Shown: positions 1 through 7,632 of the stretch, one piece after another
Numbering within the stretch: the stretch's first letter is position 1
Layout of the letters: each line of letters opens with the position of its first letter
Source of the DNA: JALOAP01 sp964632355
GTDB taxonomy: Bacteria > Chloroflexota > Dehalococcoidia > Tepidiformales > Tepidiformaceae
Assembly: GCA_964632355.1 (NCBI GenBank)
Contig: CAZWBW010000057.1
Location: 1 to 18,520, forward strand
Length of the DNA: 18,520 nt
Direction of reading: 5' to 3'
Made by a program: the position numbers and the translations under genes
The notes under the pieces: model-generated
Told to the model about the DNA's origin: nothing
What the model saw: only the letters and a program-made list of their open reading frames with translations
Databases searched by the model: none

Positions 1-684
1 ATTCGCGACGCGGGGGCCGACTGGGTCATCCCACTTACGTTCACGGGCGAAGTTTCGGAGGTCACGTCGGAGGAGCTGGCGACGGCGTTCTTCGAGCACC
101 TTCGCATGCGGCTGATGGTGCTCGGCCCCGACGCCGCGTTCGGGCGGGGCGCACCGAAGGACACGCCGGATCGCATGCGGAAACTCGGCGCCGAGCTCGG
201 ATTCGAAGTCATCCAGGTCGAGCCGCTAATGCACGACCACGAACGGTATAGCTCGACGGCTGTGCGCAAGGCGCTTGCAGCTGGCGATATGCAGCGTGTA
301 ACGGCGCTGCTGGGCCGGCACTACCGGCTCGCTGGCCCCGTGGTTCACGGGTTCGAACGCGGGCGCACGATCGGGTTCCCGACGGCGAACATCTCCGTCT
401 CGGCAGACCGGGCGCTGCCGGCGCTCGGGGTCTACGCGACGTGGGCTCACGTGGCGGGAAGGCGGCTTCGCGGCGCCACGAACATCGGACGGCGGCCCAC
501 CTTCGATGCGGGCCACATCTCGATCGAGACGCACCTGCTCGACTTCGAAGGCGACATCTACGGGCAGCGGATGGAGATCGAGATCGTGCACCGCATCCGC
601 GAGGAGATGGCGTTCGCGAGCGTGGAAGAGCTGACGGCGCAGATCGCCCGGGACGTCGAGGAAACACGGCGGCTGCTGAAGTAA
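1..684 (+). CDS. ribF: Bifunctional riboflavin kinase / FAD synthetase, 3' part (5' end outside the window)
   Basis: The reading frame is open from base 1, so the gene starts upstream; about 227 C-terminal residues are visible. The enzyme phosphorylates riboflavin to FMN and adenylates FMN to FAD in the cytoplasm. The first part shows the end of the FAD synthetase domain: a GPDAAFGRG segment matching the family's GpdFrFG motif, then the YSSTAVRKAL segment that closes this domain. The riboflavin kinase domain follows, with GRTIGFPTANI (flavin/ATP-binding PTAN motif), GVYA, a TNIGRRPTFD segment and the acidic ETHLLDFEGDIYG stretch. The C-terminal helix ends normally, so the 3' end is intact. 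It lies 21 bases before tyrS on the same strand and is probably co-transcribed with it. Identity is secure; only the N-terminal nucleotidyltransferase HxGH region cannot be checked. Confidence 0.95.
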   Translation: MRDAGADWVIPLTFTGEVSEVTSEELATAFFEHLRMRLMVLGPDAAFGRGAPKDTPDRMRKLGAELGFEVIQVEPLMHDHERYSSTAVRKALAAGDMQRVTALLGRHYRLAGPVVHGFERGRTIGFPTANISVSADRALPALGVYATWAHVAGRRLRGATNIGRRPTFDAGHISIETHLLDFEGDIYGQRMEIEIVHRIREEMAFASVEELTAQIARDVEETRRLLK

Positions 685-705
685 CACCACAGACAGGGGA
701 AGTGC

Positions 706-1908
706 ATGGTTCGCCAAATGGCTCCCGTTGACGAACAGCTCCACGTGCTGATGAGTGGGGTGGAGTACGGCGACGAGGGGCTTCGCCGGCAGATGGAGCG
801 TGAGCTCCGGGAACGCCTCGAGGAGGACCGGCCACTGCGGGTGTACCTGGGGATCGACCCGACGGCGACCTCGCTGACCCTGGGCCACACGGTTCCCCTG
901 CGGAAGCTGCGGCAGTTCCAGCAGTTCGGGCACCACTGCATCTTCCTCATCGGCGACTACACGGCGCTCATCGGCGACCCGAGCGACAAGAACAAGCTGC
1001 GGCCGCAGCTCACGCCCGAGGAGATTCGCGCGAACGAGGCGACGTACTTCGAGCAGGCGGCGCGGTTCCTCGACCCCGAGAAGACGGAGCTCCGGCATAA
1101 CTCCGAGTGGCTGAGCAAGCTGAGCTTCAAGGAGATCCTCGACCTTATGTCGAAGTTCACCGTCGCGGAGATGCTGCGGCGGGACAACTTCCGCAAGCGC
1201 TTCGAGGATGGCGACGCCATCTACCTGCACGAGTTCATCTATGCGCTGATGCAGGGGTACGACGCCTACGCGCTCGAATGCGACGTGCAGGTGGGCGGCA
1301 CGGAGCAACTCTTCAACCTGATGGCCGGGCGAAAGATCCAGGAGGACGCCGGTCAGCGGCCGCATGTCCCCGTGACGCTGCCCATCCTCGTGGGGTTGGA
1401 CGGGAAGGCGCGGATGTCGAAGTCGGCGGGCAACCACATCGGCGTGAACGACCCGCCGGAGGAACAGTACGGGAAGGCGATGTCGCTTCCCGACGACGTG
1501 ATCATGCAGTTCTTCGTGCTGGCGACGAACGTGCCGCGGACGGAACTCCCCGAGATCGAACGGGAGATCGAGCGCGATCCGATGGCGGCCAAGAAGCGGC
1601 TCGCGCGAACCATCGTGAGCGAAATCTGGGGCGAAGAGGCGGCCGAGGCGGCCGAGCAACACTTCGTTCGCACCGTGCAGAAAAAGGAGGTGCCGGCGGA
1701 CATCCCCGAGTACCGCGTGGCGGACGGAGAGTTGCTCATCGATGCGATCGTCAGCAACAGACTGGCGAGCTCGAAGCGAGATGCGCGGCGGCTGTTCGAC
1801 CAGGGGGCAGTATCCGTCGATGGCGAGACGGTGACGGACGCCACAGCGGTAGCGAAGGCCGGGACGACCGTGCAGGTTGGGAAGCGCCGCTGGCTCAGGC
1901 TGGTCTGA
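706..1908 (+). CDS. tyrS: Tyrosyl-tRNA synthetase
   Basis: A 400-residue class I aminoacyl-tRNA synthetase that charges tRNA-Tyr. The HIGH-type signature is TLGH at residues 58-61 and the KMSKS loop is RMSKS at 236-240. This KMSKS form marks the TyrZ-like branch rather than the KFGKS branch of the E. coli enzyme. Substrate-pocket segments include YLGIDPTA (47-54), the LIGDYTALIGDPS region (81-93) and QVGGTEQLFN (195-204). The C-terminal ~55 residues form an S4 RNA-binding domain. The start is supported by an AGGGGAAG ribosome site about 6 bases upstream; a second in-frame ATG at 718 is possible but less well placed. The stop codon overlaps the start of the next gene (TGATG), so the downstream SRPBCC gene is probably translationally coupled. 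Length is normal and all key motifs are present. Confidence 0.97.
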   Translation: MVRQMAPVDEQLHVLMSGVEYGDEGLRRQMERELRERLEEDRPLRVYLGIDPTATSLTLGHTVPLRKLRQFQQFGHHCIFLIGDYTALIGDPSDKNKLRPQLTPEEIRANEATYFEQAARFLDPEKTELRHNSEWLSKLSFKEILDLMSKFTVAEMLRRDNFRKRFEDGDAIYLHEFIYALMQGYDAYALECDVQVGGTEQLFNLMAGRKIQEDAGQRPHVPVTLPILVGLDGKARMSKSAGNHIGVNDPPEEQYGKAMSLPDDVIMQFFVLATNVPRTELPEIEREIERDPMAAKKRLARTIVSEIWGEEAAEAAEQHFVRTVQKKEVPADIPEYRVADGELLIDAIVSNRLASSKRDARRLFDQGAVSVDGETVTDATAVAKAGTTVQVGKRRWLRLV

Positions 1909-2330
1909 TGCGTTTCGAACGAAGCTTCGTGGTGGATGCGCCGCCGGACCGGGTGCTTGGCATCCTGACCGATGTGGAACGCTGGCCCACGTGGAACCGT
2001 ACGACGCGCCGTGTGGAGGCGCTCGATGGCGGGCAACCCCGCGTTGGCGCGCGGTATCGGCTCGAGGTCATGGGTACGCGAACAGCGGTGTGGACGATTT
2101 CCCGGCTGGACGACCGCGGGTTCGAGTGGAAGTCGAACGTCGGCGGTGTGCGAACCGTAGCGGGCCACGACGTTGCGCCAGAAGGCGCCGGGACGCGCGT
2201 TCAATTGTGGCTCGAGCAGACGGGCTGGCCGATGAAGGTGCTCGGGTTCTACGTCCGGCGTGTGGCGAACCGCAACCTCGATATCGAAATGACGAGCCTG
2301 GCACGGGAAGCGTCGAAAGCGGCAGGCTGA
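1908..2330 (+). CDS. SRPBCC (START/Bet v1-like) fold protein
   Basis: A 140-residue protein with the polyketide-cyclase/START-like pattern. It opens with FERSFVVDAPPDRVLGILTD, followed by VERWPTWN, which is the conserved strand-helix-strand opening with the P-x-W element. Further strands include GARYRLEV and GFEWKSNVGG, and a long amphipathic C-terminal helix runs from about residue 112 to 140. The fold makes a hydrophobic cavity for lipids, polyketides or similar ligands; the ligand cannot be read from sequence and no catalytic residues are evident. Its ATG shares one base with the tyrS stop (TGATG). No strong ribosome site precedes it, so expression probably depends on re-initiation after tyrS. 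It could bind a small hydrophobic molecule or act as a chaperone-like protein; function is unassigned. Confidence 0.85.
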   Translation: MRFERSFVVDAPPDRVLGILTDVERWPTWNRTTRRVEALDGGQPRVGARYRLEVMGTRTAVWTISRLDDRGFEWKSNVGGVRTVAGHDVAPEGAGTRVQLWLEQTGWPMKVLGFYVRRVANRNLDIEMTSLAREASKAAG

Positions 2331-2359
2331 GACCCTCCCCTGAGGCGCAGCGGGATGCG

Positions 2360-2926
2360 ATGATCCGTCTCGTGGAATCTCTCGCCGGGAAACTGCTGGT
2401 CGCCACTCCCCGTCTACAGGATCCGAACTTTGTGCGAACCGTCGTGCTCATGCTGATGCACGACGAACAGGGCGCGCTGGGCGTCGTGCTGAACCGAAAG
2501 CTCGACCTGGACGTCGAACAGGTGCTGCCAGCGTGGGCGCCGCATGTTGCGCCGCCCGCGCAGCTCTTCCTTGGCGGCCCGGTTGAACCGACGGCGGCGG
2601 TCGCGGTGGCTCGCACGCTACCGGAGGCAGAGGTGCCCGGGTTCACCCGGATGGGGGGCACGCTTGGTGTGCTGGACCTGAGCTACGAGCCGGCTGACCT
2701 GCCGATGGACGACATCGAGCGCGTGCGCCTGTTCGGTGGCTATGCAGGATGGTCCGGGGGCCAGCTCGAGCGCGAACTTGAGGAGGAAGCGTGGTTCGTC
2801 GTGCCGGTCGAACCGGACGACCCGTTCACCAGCGACCCGGATTCGCTCTGGCGGCGCGTACTGCAGCGACAGCCCGGCCACCTGGCCCTGTTCGCCTTCC
2901 AGCCGCCTGACCCGTCGCTGAACTAG
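2360..2926 (+). CDS. YqgE/AlgH (UPF0301) family protein
   Basis: A 188-residue cytoplasmic protein of the YqgE/AlgH family. Family hallmarks are SLAGKLLVATPRLQDPNF near the N terminus, LMLMHDEQGALGVVLNR (about 33-49), the FLGGPVEP motif (about 74-81) and RLFGGYAGWSGGQLERELEEEAW (about 123-145). These are the conserved positions of the fold and the length is typical. The biochemical role of the family is not settled; the name AlgH comes from a reported link to alginate regulation in Pseudomonas, which should not be carried over here. The ATG at 2360 fits the family start, with a GAGGCG element about 12 bases upstream. It follows the SRPBCC gene by 29 bases and is probably the last gene of the tyrS operon. 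Its TAG stop overlaps the opposing gene's stop in a CTAG palindrome. Confidence 0.9.
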   Translation: MIRLVESLAGKLLVATPRLQDPNFVRTVVLMLMHDEQGALGVVLNRKLDLDVEQVLPAWAPHVAPPAQLFLGGPVEPTAAVAVARTLPEAEVPGFTRMGGTLGVLDLSYEPADLPMDDIERVRLFGGYAGWSGGQLERELEEEAWFVVPVEPDDPFTSDPDSLWRRVLQRQPGHLALFAFQPPDPSLN

Positions 2927-4338
2927 GTTCCGATGTCCCGGACGCGGGCGAGGGCCGCGGCCGCGCGCTCGAAGCTCTGGAAGACCGGGATGCGCCGTTC
3001 GTTGAACTTCGGCTGAATGCTCGCGACGTACTCGGCTTCGTGGGCCGGGTGAAGGACGACCACGAACGGCTTCTCGGAACGCTCCATGTGCGTCTGCAGA
3101 GTGTCGAGCAGGCCGTCGAGGCTCGCGGGGTCTTTTCGCCACTGGCGCGAAGCGAACATCGCCGAGAGCTCCATCGCCATGCCGTCGATGTTGGGGTCGG
3201 CGTCGACGATCCGGAGGATGCGGTCGAGGGTTTCGACCCTGCCCTGGATGGTCCCGGCCATGTCGAGCGGATTCTGGTAGCTGCCGCCCACAATGTTGAA
3301 GAACTCGGCCAATTGCGCGTACGAGTCGTCGCTCAGCCGCGGGACGGTGAAGCCCGCCTTCGAGAAGGCATCGGTAATCGACACGGACTGGCCGCCGGTC
3401 TGGGCGAGGAGGGCCATGCCGGGGCCCTTGGGCCGCTTGGCCATGAGCAGCGCCTTCATTGTGTCGATGGTCTCGTCGAGGTTGTTGGTGGTGATGGCGC
3501 CGCACTGCCGCATCATGCCGTCCCAGACGGCCTGGCTCGTGGCGAGCGAACCGGTGTGCGACATGGTCGCGCGGGCGCCGGCTTCGGTCTGCCCGCCCTT
3601 CCAGACAACGACGGGCTTGCGCTTGCAGGCTTCGCGGAGCGTTTCGAAGAAGCGGCGGCCATCCTTCACGCCTTCGACGTACATGCCGATGACCTCGGTT
3701 TCGTCGTCGAGGGCGAGGTATTCGAGGTAGTCAGAGACATCGAGGACGATGGCGTTGCCGAAGCTGACGCAGCGGCTGAGGTGCATGCCGTTCGCCGCTG
3801 CGACGAGGCTGAACATGATGCCGTGAGTGCCAGACTGCGACAGGAAACCGATGCGGCCGTCGTCGGCCACAGGTGCGTCGGCATTGAAGCGGACGCCGAC
3901 CTTCGGGAGGTAGAGGCCCATGCAGTTCGGGCCGACGAGGTTGAAATTGGCCTCGCGGGCCATCTGCTGGAGCTGGTCCTGGAGCTGGATACCGAGTTCT
4001 TCGCCGGTTTCCGCGAAGCCGCTGGTGAAGAACGCCGCGCCGTTCGCGCCAGCCTCGATCAGGTCCTTGAGGACGTACGGGGAGACCTGGCGCGGAACGG
4101 CGACGACGGCGTAGTCGATGCGCTCGGGCACATCGGCGAGTTTCTTGTAGTTCGTCACACCGAGCGCTTCGATGCCGGGGATTTCGCGGTCGTCGAGTTG
4201 CACGGAGTAGAGCCGGCCCCCGCGCTCCTTAAACGGCATGTTGTTGTGGAGCCACATGTAGTTCGGGCCCTTGTCGCCGATTACGGCGACGACTTCGGGA
4301 TTGAACATGCGATCGAGGCGGTGACCGGGTACTGCCAT
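2923..4338 (-). CDS. ADP-forming acyl-CoA synthetase (acetate-CoA ligase, NDP-forming) alpha subunit
   Basis: A 471-residue protein of the succinyl-CoA synthetase/ACD superfamily. With the beta subunit it interconverts an acyl-CoA plus ADP and phosphate with the free acid, CoA and ATP. The N-terminal CoA-binding Rossmann domain begins with FNPEVVAVIGDKG and includes LVGPNCMGLY (134-143). The next domain contains GRIGFLSQSG (161-170) and the expected phosphohistidine segment SHTGSLA, with His261 as the phosphorylated residue by homology. The final flavodoxin-like domain ends at the C terminus. The ATG lies 2 bases after the stop of the beta gene, so the pair is one transcription unit. A weak GAGA element sits upstream and coupling is likely. 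The acid substrate (acetate, a branched or aryl acid) cannot be read from sequence. The stop is shared tail to tail with yqgE. Confidence 0.9.
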   Translation of the reverse strand: MAVPGHRLDRMFNPEVVAVIGDKGPNYMWLHNNMPFKERGGRLYSVQLDDREIPGIEALGVTNYKKLADVPERIDYAVVAVPRQVSPYVLKDLIEAGANGAAFFTSGFAETGEELGIQLQDQLQQMAREANFNLVGPNCMGLYLPKVGVRFNADAPVADDGRIGFLSQSGTHGIMFSLVAAANGMHLSRCVSFGNAIVLDVSDYLEYLALDDETEVIGMYVEGVKDGRRFFETLREACKRKPVVVWKGGQTEAGARATMSHTGSLATSQAVWDGMMRQCGAITTNNLDETIDTMKALLMAKRPKGPGMALLAQTGGQSVSITDAFSKAGFTVPRLSDDSYAQLAEFFNIVGGSYQNPLDMAGTIQGRVETLDRILRIVDADPNIDGMAMELSAMFASRQWRKDPASLDGLLDTLQTHMERSEKPFVVVLHPAHEAEYVASIQPKFNERRIPVFQSFERAAAALARVRDIGT

Positions 4339-4340
4339 GG

Positions 4341-5033
4341 CTAGTTCTCGGAGATGACGATGCGCGCGTCGACAGCGACGGCGCCATCGGGATAGGCGAA
4401 GACGGGGTTCAGGTCGAGTTCGCGGATTTCAGGGTGTTCCTCCACGAACTTCGAGACCTTGAGCAGGGTGTCCTGGAGCGCTGCCAGGTCGGCAGGCGGC
4501 TGGCCGCGAACACCTTCGAGGATGGGCCGGCCCTTGATCTCCTGGATCATCTGGCGGGCATCCTTCTCCTCGAGGGGGACAAGCCGGAACGCGACGTCCT
4601 TCAGGACTTCGACCATGATGCCGCCGAGGCCGAACATCATGACGGGCCCGAACTGCGGGTCGGTGGTCATGCCGACGATGACTTCGGTGCCCTGCGGGGC
4701 CATGTGCTGCACGGCGACACCTTCGATGCGGGCGTCGGGCACGTGCTTTTTCGCGCTGGCGACGATCTCTTCGTACGCAGCGCGTACTTCATCAGCGGTC
4801 TTGAGGTTCAGCTTCACGCCACCGACATCGCTCTTATGGGAGATGTCGGGGGAAACGATCTTGAGAACGACCGGGAAGCCGGCTTCTTCGGCCTGTTGTG
4901 CGGCTTCATCGGCAGAGCGCGCGAGCGTGGTTACGGAGACGCCTGCGTCGCGGAGGAGTTGCTTTGCTTCGACCTCGTTCAAGAGTGTCCGGCCTTCGGC
5001 GCGAGCGCGCGCGAGGACAGCTTCAAACGTCAT
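4341..5033 (-). CDS. ADP-forming acyl-CoA synthetase beta subunit (ATP-grasp)
   Basis: A 230-residue ATP-grasp subunit partnering the downstream alpha subunit. It opens with the family's short helix and TLLNEVEAKQLLRDAGV (16-32), then has FPVVLKIVSPDISHKSD (53-69). His66 in that segment matches the second phosphohistidine known from archaeal ACD beta subunits. GGVKLNL (71-77), QHMAPQGTEVIVG (109-121), GPVMMFGLGGIMVEVLKD (129-146) and the C-terminal ELDLNPVFAY metal-binding motif (205-214) are all present. The start at 5033 is chosen because homologous sequence begins there and a GAGG element lies about 8 bases upstream. The frame stays open for 41 more codons, but these are Arg/Ser/Pro-rich and non-homologous in look. 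Separate beta and alpha genes are one of the known arrangements; many bacteria carry a single fused chain. Confidence 0.9.
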   Translation of the reverse strand: MTFEAVLARARAEGRTLLNEVEAKQLLRDAGVSVTTLARSADEAAQQAEEAGFPVVLKIVSPDISHKSDVGGVKLNLKTADEVRAAYEEIVASAKKHVPDARIEGVAVQHMAPQGTEVIVGMTTDPQFGPVMMFGLGGIMVEVLKDVAFRLVPLEEKDARQMIQEIKGRPILEGVRGQPPADLAALQDTLLKVSKFVEEHPEIRELDLNPVFAYPDGAVAVDARIVISEN

Positions 5034-5094
5034 AGAATGCCTCGTTCGTCGGGTAGCCCGGAAGGTGCGGCGCCTGGGGCTGCCGCCCGAGCGC

Positions 5095-5123
5095 ATTCTA
5101 CGGGGAGCGCTGTTTGATGTCGC
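5095..5123 (-). promoter_or_regulatory. Candidate promoter of the ADP-forming acyl-CoA synthetase operon
   Basis: On the minus strand a GCGACA hexamer (5123-5118; 4 of 6 matches to TTGACA) is followed by a 17-base spacer and TAGAAT (5100-5095; 5 of 6 matches to TATAAT). This predicts a leader of about 55 bases before the ATG at 5033. It sits between the ilvN terminator hairpin and the beta gene, where a promoter is expected. The call is from sequence match only. Confidence 0.45.
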
Positions 5124-5159
5124 GCCCCGGGCGCTCGGAGGTCCTGGTGGAGACACGCG

Positions 5160-5187
5160 AACAGGGCGCCGTTTCCGGCGCCCTGTT
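5160..5187 (-). terminator. Hairpin terminator after ilvBN
   Basis: A perfect 11-base inverted repeat (AACAGGGCGCC and its complement) encloses a 6-base loop, 22 bases beyond the ilvN stop. No clear U-run follows on the minus strand, so it is either a weak intrinsic terminator or an mRNA 3'-end stabilising hairpin. Its position between two co-directional operons supports an end-of-operon role. Confidence 0.6.
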
Positions 5188-5209
5188 GCAGTTGAGTCTC
5201 GGTGGCGAG

Positions 5210-5821
5210 CTAGTCGCTGCTGAAGGGGAGCTCTACCCCTTCGATGCGGCGGCCCGCCTTGCTGTGGAGTTCGCGAATCTTCGCGGGCTCCTTTTCGTGA
5301 ACCGTAGTGGTCTTCGCACCGCGGACCATAGCGATGCGGCCGGTGCGCGAGAGCTCGCGGATGCCGTAGGGCTCGAGCATCTTGATGAGCCCGTTGATCT
5401 TGTCCTCGTCGCCGACGACCTGGAACGTGAGCGTGTTCGTAGCGATGTCGACGATGTCGGCGCGGAAGACGTTTGCGATGTCGAGGAGCTCGTGCCGGTT
5501 CAGGTTGTTCGCCCGGACCTTAATGAGCGCAAGCTCCCTCGCGACGATGTCTTCGTGCGTGAGGTCACTCACCTTGACCACATCGATGAGCTTGTAGAGC
5601 TGCTTTTCGACCTGCTCCACGGGGGCGCTTTCGCCGTCGACCAGGATGGTCATGCGGCTAAGGCCCTTCTCCTCGCTGTGGCCAACGGTGAGGGATTCGA
5701 TGTTGAAACCGCGCCGGCGAAAGAGGCTCGCGACGCGCATGAGCACGCCGGGCTTGTCCTCGACAATGGCGACGAGGGTGTGGGGCCGGGGGCGGGGCTT
5801 GTGACCGTTGTTCGAACTCAC
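5210..5821 (-). CDS. ilvN: Acetolactate synthase small (regulatory) subunit
   Basis: A 203-residue regulatory subunit of acetohydroxyacid synthase, giving valine feedback control and full activity to the large subunit. The ACT domain starts with HTLVAIVEDKPGVLMRVASLF (14-34) and FNIESLTVG (39-47), both classic for IlvN/IlvH. The C-terminal ALS_ss_C domain includes RELALIKV (95-102), ADIVDI (121-126) and EPYGIRELSRTGRIAMVRG (150-168). The GTG start at 5821 overlaps the ilvB stop by four bases (GTGA) and has a GAGGAG ribosome site just upstream inside ilvB. The protein runs about 35 residues past the usual RTGxIAMxRG ending, with a charged tail ending in PFSSD. That is longer than the ~160-175 residues common for IlvN/IlvH. 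Confidence 0.96.
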   Translation of the reverse strand: MSSNNGHKPRPRPHTLVAIVEDKPGVLMRVASLFRRRGFNIESLTVGHSEEKGLSRMTILVDGESAPVEQVEKQLYKLIDVVKVSDLTHEDIVARELALIKVRANNLNRHELLDIANVFRADIVDIATNTLTFQVVGDEDKINGLIKMLEPYGIRELSRTGRIAMVRGAKTTTVHEKEPAKIRELHSKAGRRIEGVELPFSSD

Positions 5822-7509
5822 CGCGCGAGCTCCTCGGCCGGTGCTTCGATGGTTTCGGAGAGGGCGGCGCCAGCAGGCACCATCGGCCAGACGTTCTCTT
5901 CCTGGTCGATCTGGAAGTCGAGCAGCATGGGGCCGTTGTACGCCCGGGCTTCGCGAATCGCGAGCGGCACCTCGGCCTTGGTTTCGACGCGGATGGCGCG
6001 GATCCCGTAGGCGTCGGCGAGCTTGCAGAAGTCGGGCTGTGTCATGGCGGAGCTGCTGTAGTTCTTGTCGTAGAACAGCTGCTGCCACTGGCGAATCATG
6101 CCCAGGTAGCCATTGTTGAAGATGGCCATCTTCAGGGGCAGGTTCTCGTCAACCACGACAGCGAGTTCCTGCATGTTCATCTGGAAGCTGCCGTCGCCAC
6201 AGATCGCCCAGATCTCCTCGTCGGGGAGTGCGATTTGGGCGCCGATGGCGGCGGGCAGTTCGAAGCCCATCGTGCCGAGACCGCCGGACGTGATGAGCTG
6301 GCGCGGCCGGTTGTAGAAGTAGTGCTGGCCGGCCCACATTTGGTGCTGGCCGACGCCCGTCACGATGGTGGCGTTGCCGCTCGTTTCTTCGTACAGCGTG
6401 CGCACGACGTACTGCGGGAGCATGCGGCGGGACTCGCGGATGTGCAGGCTCGGGTGCTCTTCGCGAACCTGGTCGATCCAGCGAATCCAGTCCGTGCGGT
6501 TTGCGGGCTTCACCTGCTCGGTGAGCCGCGGGAGCACGTTCTTCACGTCGCCAACAATGGGGACCGCCGTGGCGAAGTTCTTGCCGATTTCGGCGGGGTC
6601 GATGTCGATGTGGATGATCTTGGCGGTGGGGTTGAAGTCCTTAAACCGGCCCATCGCCCTGTCGTCGAAGCGCATGCCGATGCCAATGACGACGTCGGCG
6701 TTATCGGCGGCCATGTTGGCGTAGTACATGCCGTGCATGCCGAGCCAGCCGTAGCTAAGGACGTGGGACTCGGGGAAGCCACCGATGCCGAGGAAGGTCG
6801 TGATCACCGGGATCTGCGCCTTCTCGGCGAGTTCGACGAGTTCCTTCTGGGCGTTCCCCCAGATGATGCCGTGGCCGGAGATGATGATCGGCCGCTTCGC
6901 CTGGTTGATGAGTTCGGCGGCACGGCGAATCATGCCGGCGTGGCCTTCGGTGGTCGGCTTGTAGCCGCGGAGGCTCACCGTTTCGGGCCAGTCGAATTCG
7001 GCTTCTTCCTGGAAGACGTCCTTCGGGATATCGACAAGGACGGGGCCGGGCCGGCCGGTGGTTGCGATATGCACGGCCTCGCGCAGGGTAAGCGCGACCT
7101 CATCGGCGTTCATCACCAGGTAGTTGTGCTTGGTGATGGAGTGCGTGATGCCGGTGATGTCGGCTTCCTGGAAGCCGTCCTTGCCGAGCAGGGTACGGGC
7201 TACGTTGCCTGTGAGGGCCAGGACCGGCGTCGAGTCCATCCAGGCGGTGGTTATACCGGTCACGAGGTTGGTGGCGCCGGGGCCACTGGTGCCGAGGCAC
7301 ACGCCAAGTCTGCCGCTTGCGCGTGCGTAGCCATCGGCCATATGGGCCGCGCCCTGTTCGTGCCGTACCAGGATGTGTCGAATGCCGGGGAACTGTGGGA
7401 GGGTGTCGTAGAGCGGGAGCACGACGCCTCCGGGGTACCCGAAGATCGTGTCCACGCCCTCACGCTGGAGCGTTTCCAGTGCGATTTGTGCGCCAGTCAT
7501 GCGCGCCAT
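5818..7509 (-). CDS. ilvB: Acetolactate synthase large (catalytic) subunit
   Basis: A 563-residue thiamine-diphosphate enzyme that condenses pyruvate with pyruvate or 2-oxobutyrate, the first committed step of valine, leucine and isoleucine synthesis. The N-terminal domain has GYPGGVVLPLYD (24-35) and the catalytic-glutamate motif RHEQGAAHMADGYARASG (Glu51). FAD-domain segments include GMRFDDR (278-284). The thiamine-binding motif is GDGSFQMNMQELA (438-450) ending at NN 465-466. WQQLFY (475-480) matches the site where Trp contributes to herbicide sensitivity in this family, which helps separate it from other thiamine enzymes. The ATG at 7509 has GAGG about 10 bases upstream; a second ATG (7500) lacks such a site. 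ilvN is coupled at the 3' end. No ilvC or leu genes follow within the window. Confidence 0.97.
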   Translation of the reverse strand: MARMTGAQIALETLQREGVDTIFGYPGGVVLPLYDTLPQFPGIRHILVRHEQGAAHMADGYARASGRLGVCLGTSGPGATNLVTGITTAWMDSTPVLALTGNVARTLLGKDGFQEADITGITHSITKHNYLVMNADEVALTLREAVHIATTGRPGPVLVDIPKDVFQEEAEFDWPETVSLRGYKPTTEGHAGMIRRAAELINQAKRPIIISGHGIIWGNAQKELVELAEKAQIPVITTFLGIGGFPESHVLSYGWLGMHGMYYANMAADNADVVIGIGMRFDDRAMGRFKDFNPTAKIIHIDIDPAEIGKNFATAVPIVGDVKNVLPRLTEQVKPANRTDWIRWIDQVREEHPSLHIRESRRMLPQYVVRTLYEETSGNATIVTGVGQHQMWAGQHYFYNRPRQLITSGGLGTMGFELPAAIGAQIALPDEEIWAICGDGSFQMNMQELAVVVDENLPLKMAIFNNGYLGMIRQWQQLFYDKNYSSSAMTQPDFCKLADAYGIRAIRVETKAEVPLAIREARAYNGPMLLDFQIDQEENVWPMVPAGAALSETIEAPAEELAR

Positions 7510-7632
7510 GGGACAAGGACCTCACGGCTCGTAGATTTGTACCCGGCTGGACCGCGGTAACGGGGCCGGTGCCCGCCACTCCGGAACCCGGTCGTGGCTA
7601 CCACTGCCCGGCCGTGGGCCGTTGCAGAGGCT

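Noticed and set aside
226..1662. 478-codon open frame antisense to ribF-tyrS
   Set aside because: Shadow of GC-rich codon bias: the sense strand is unmistakable ribF/tyrS, and the antisense product is low-complexity Arg/Val/Leu with no domain.
3040..4344. 434-codon plus-strand frame opposite the acyl-CoA synthetase alpha gene
   Set aside because: Same cause; the product is Val/Ala/Asp/Glu-rich without recognisable motifs, while the opposite strand has complete family motifs.
5034..5156. 41-codon upstream extension of the acyl-CoA synthetase beta subunit
   Set aside because: Arg/Ser/Pro-rich and non-homologous in appearance. It would run through the candidate promoter, and the ATG at 5033 has a ribosome site.
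6235..7560. 441-codon frame opposite ilvB
   Set aside because: Shadow frame; the ilvB motifs on the other strand are complete.
7552..7560. TTACCGCGG on the minus strand, resembling part of a T-box riboswitch core
   Set aside because: The required GGGTGG-type sequence before ACCGCG is absent, and no stem I or specifier loop can be drawn.
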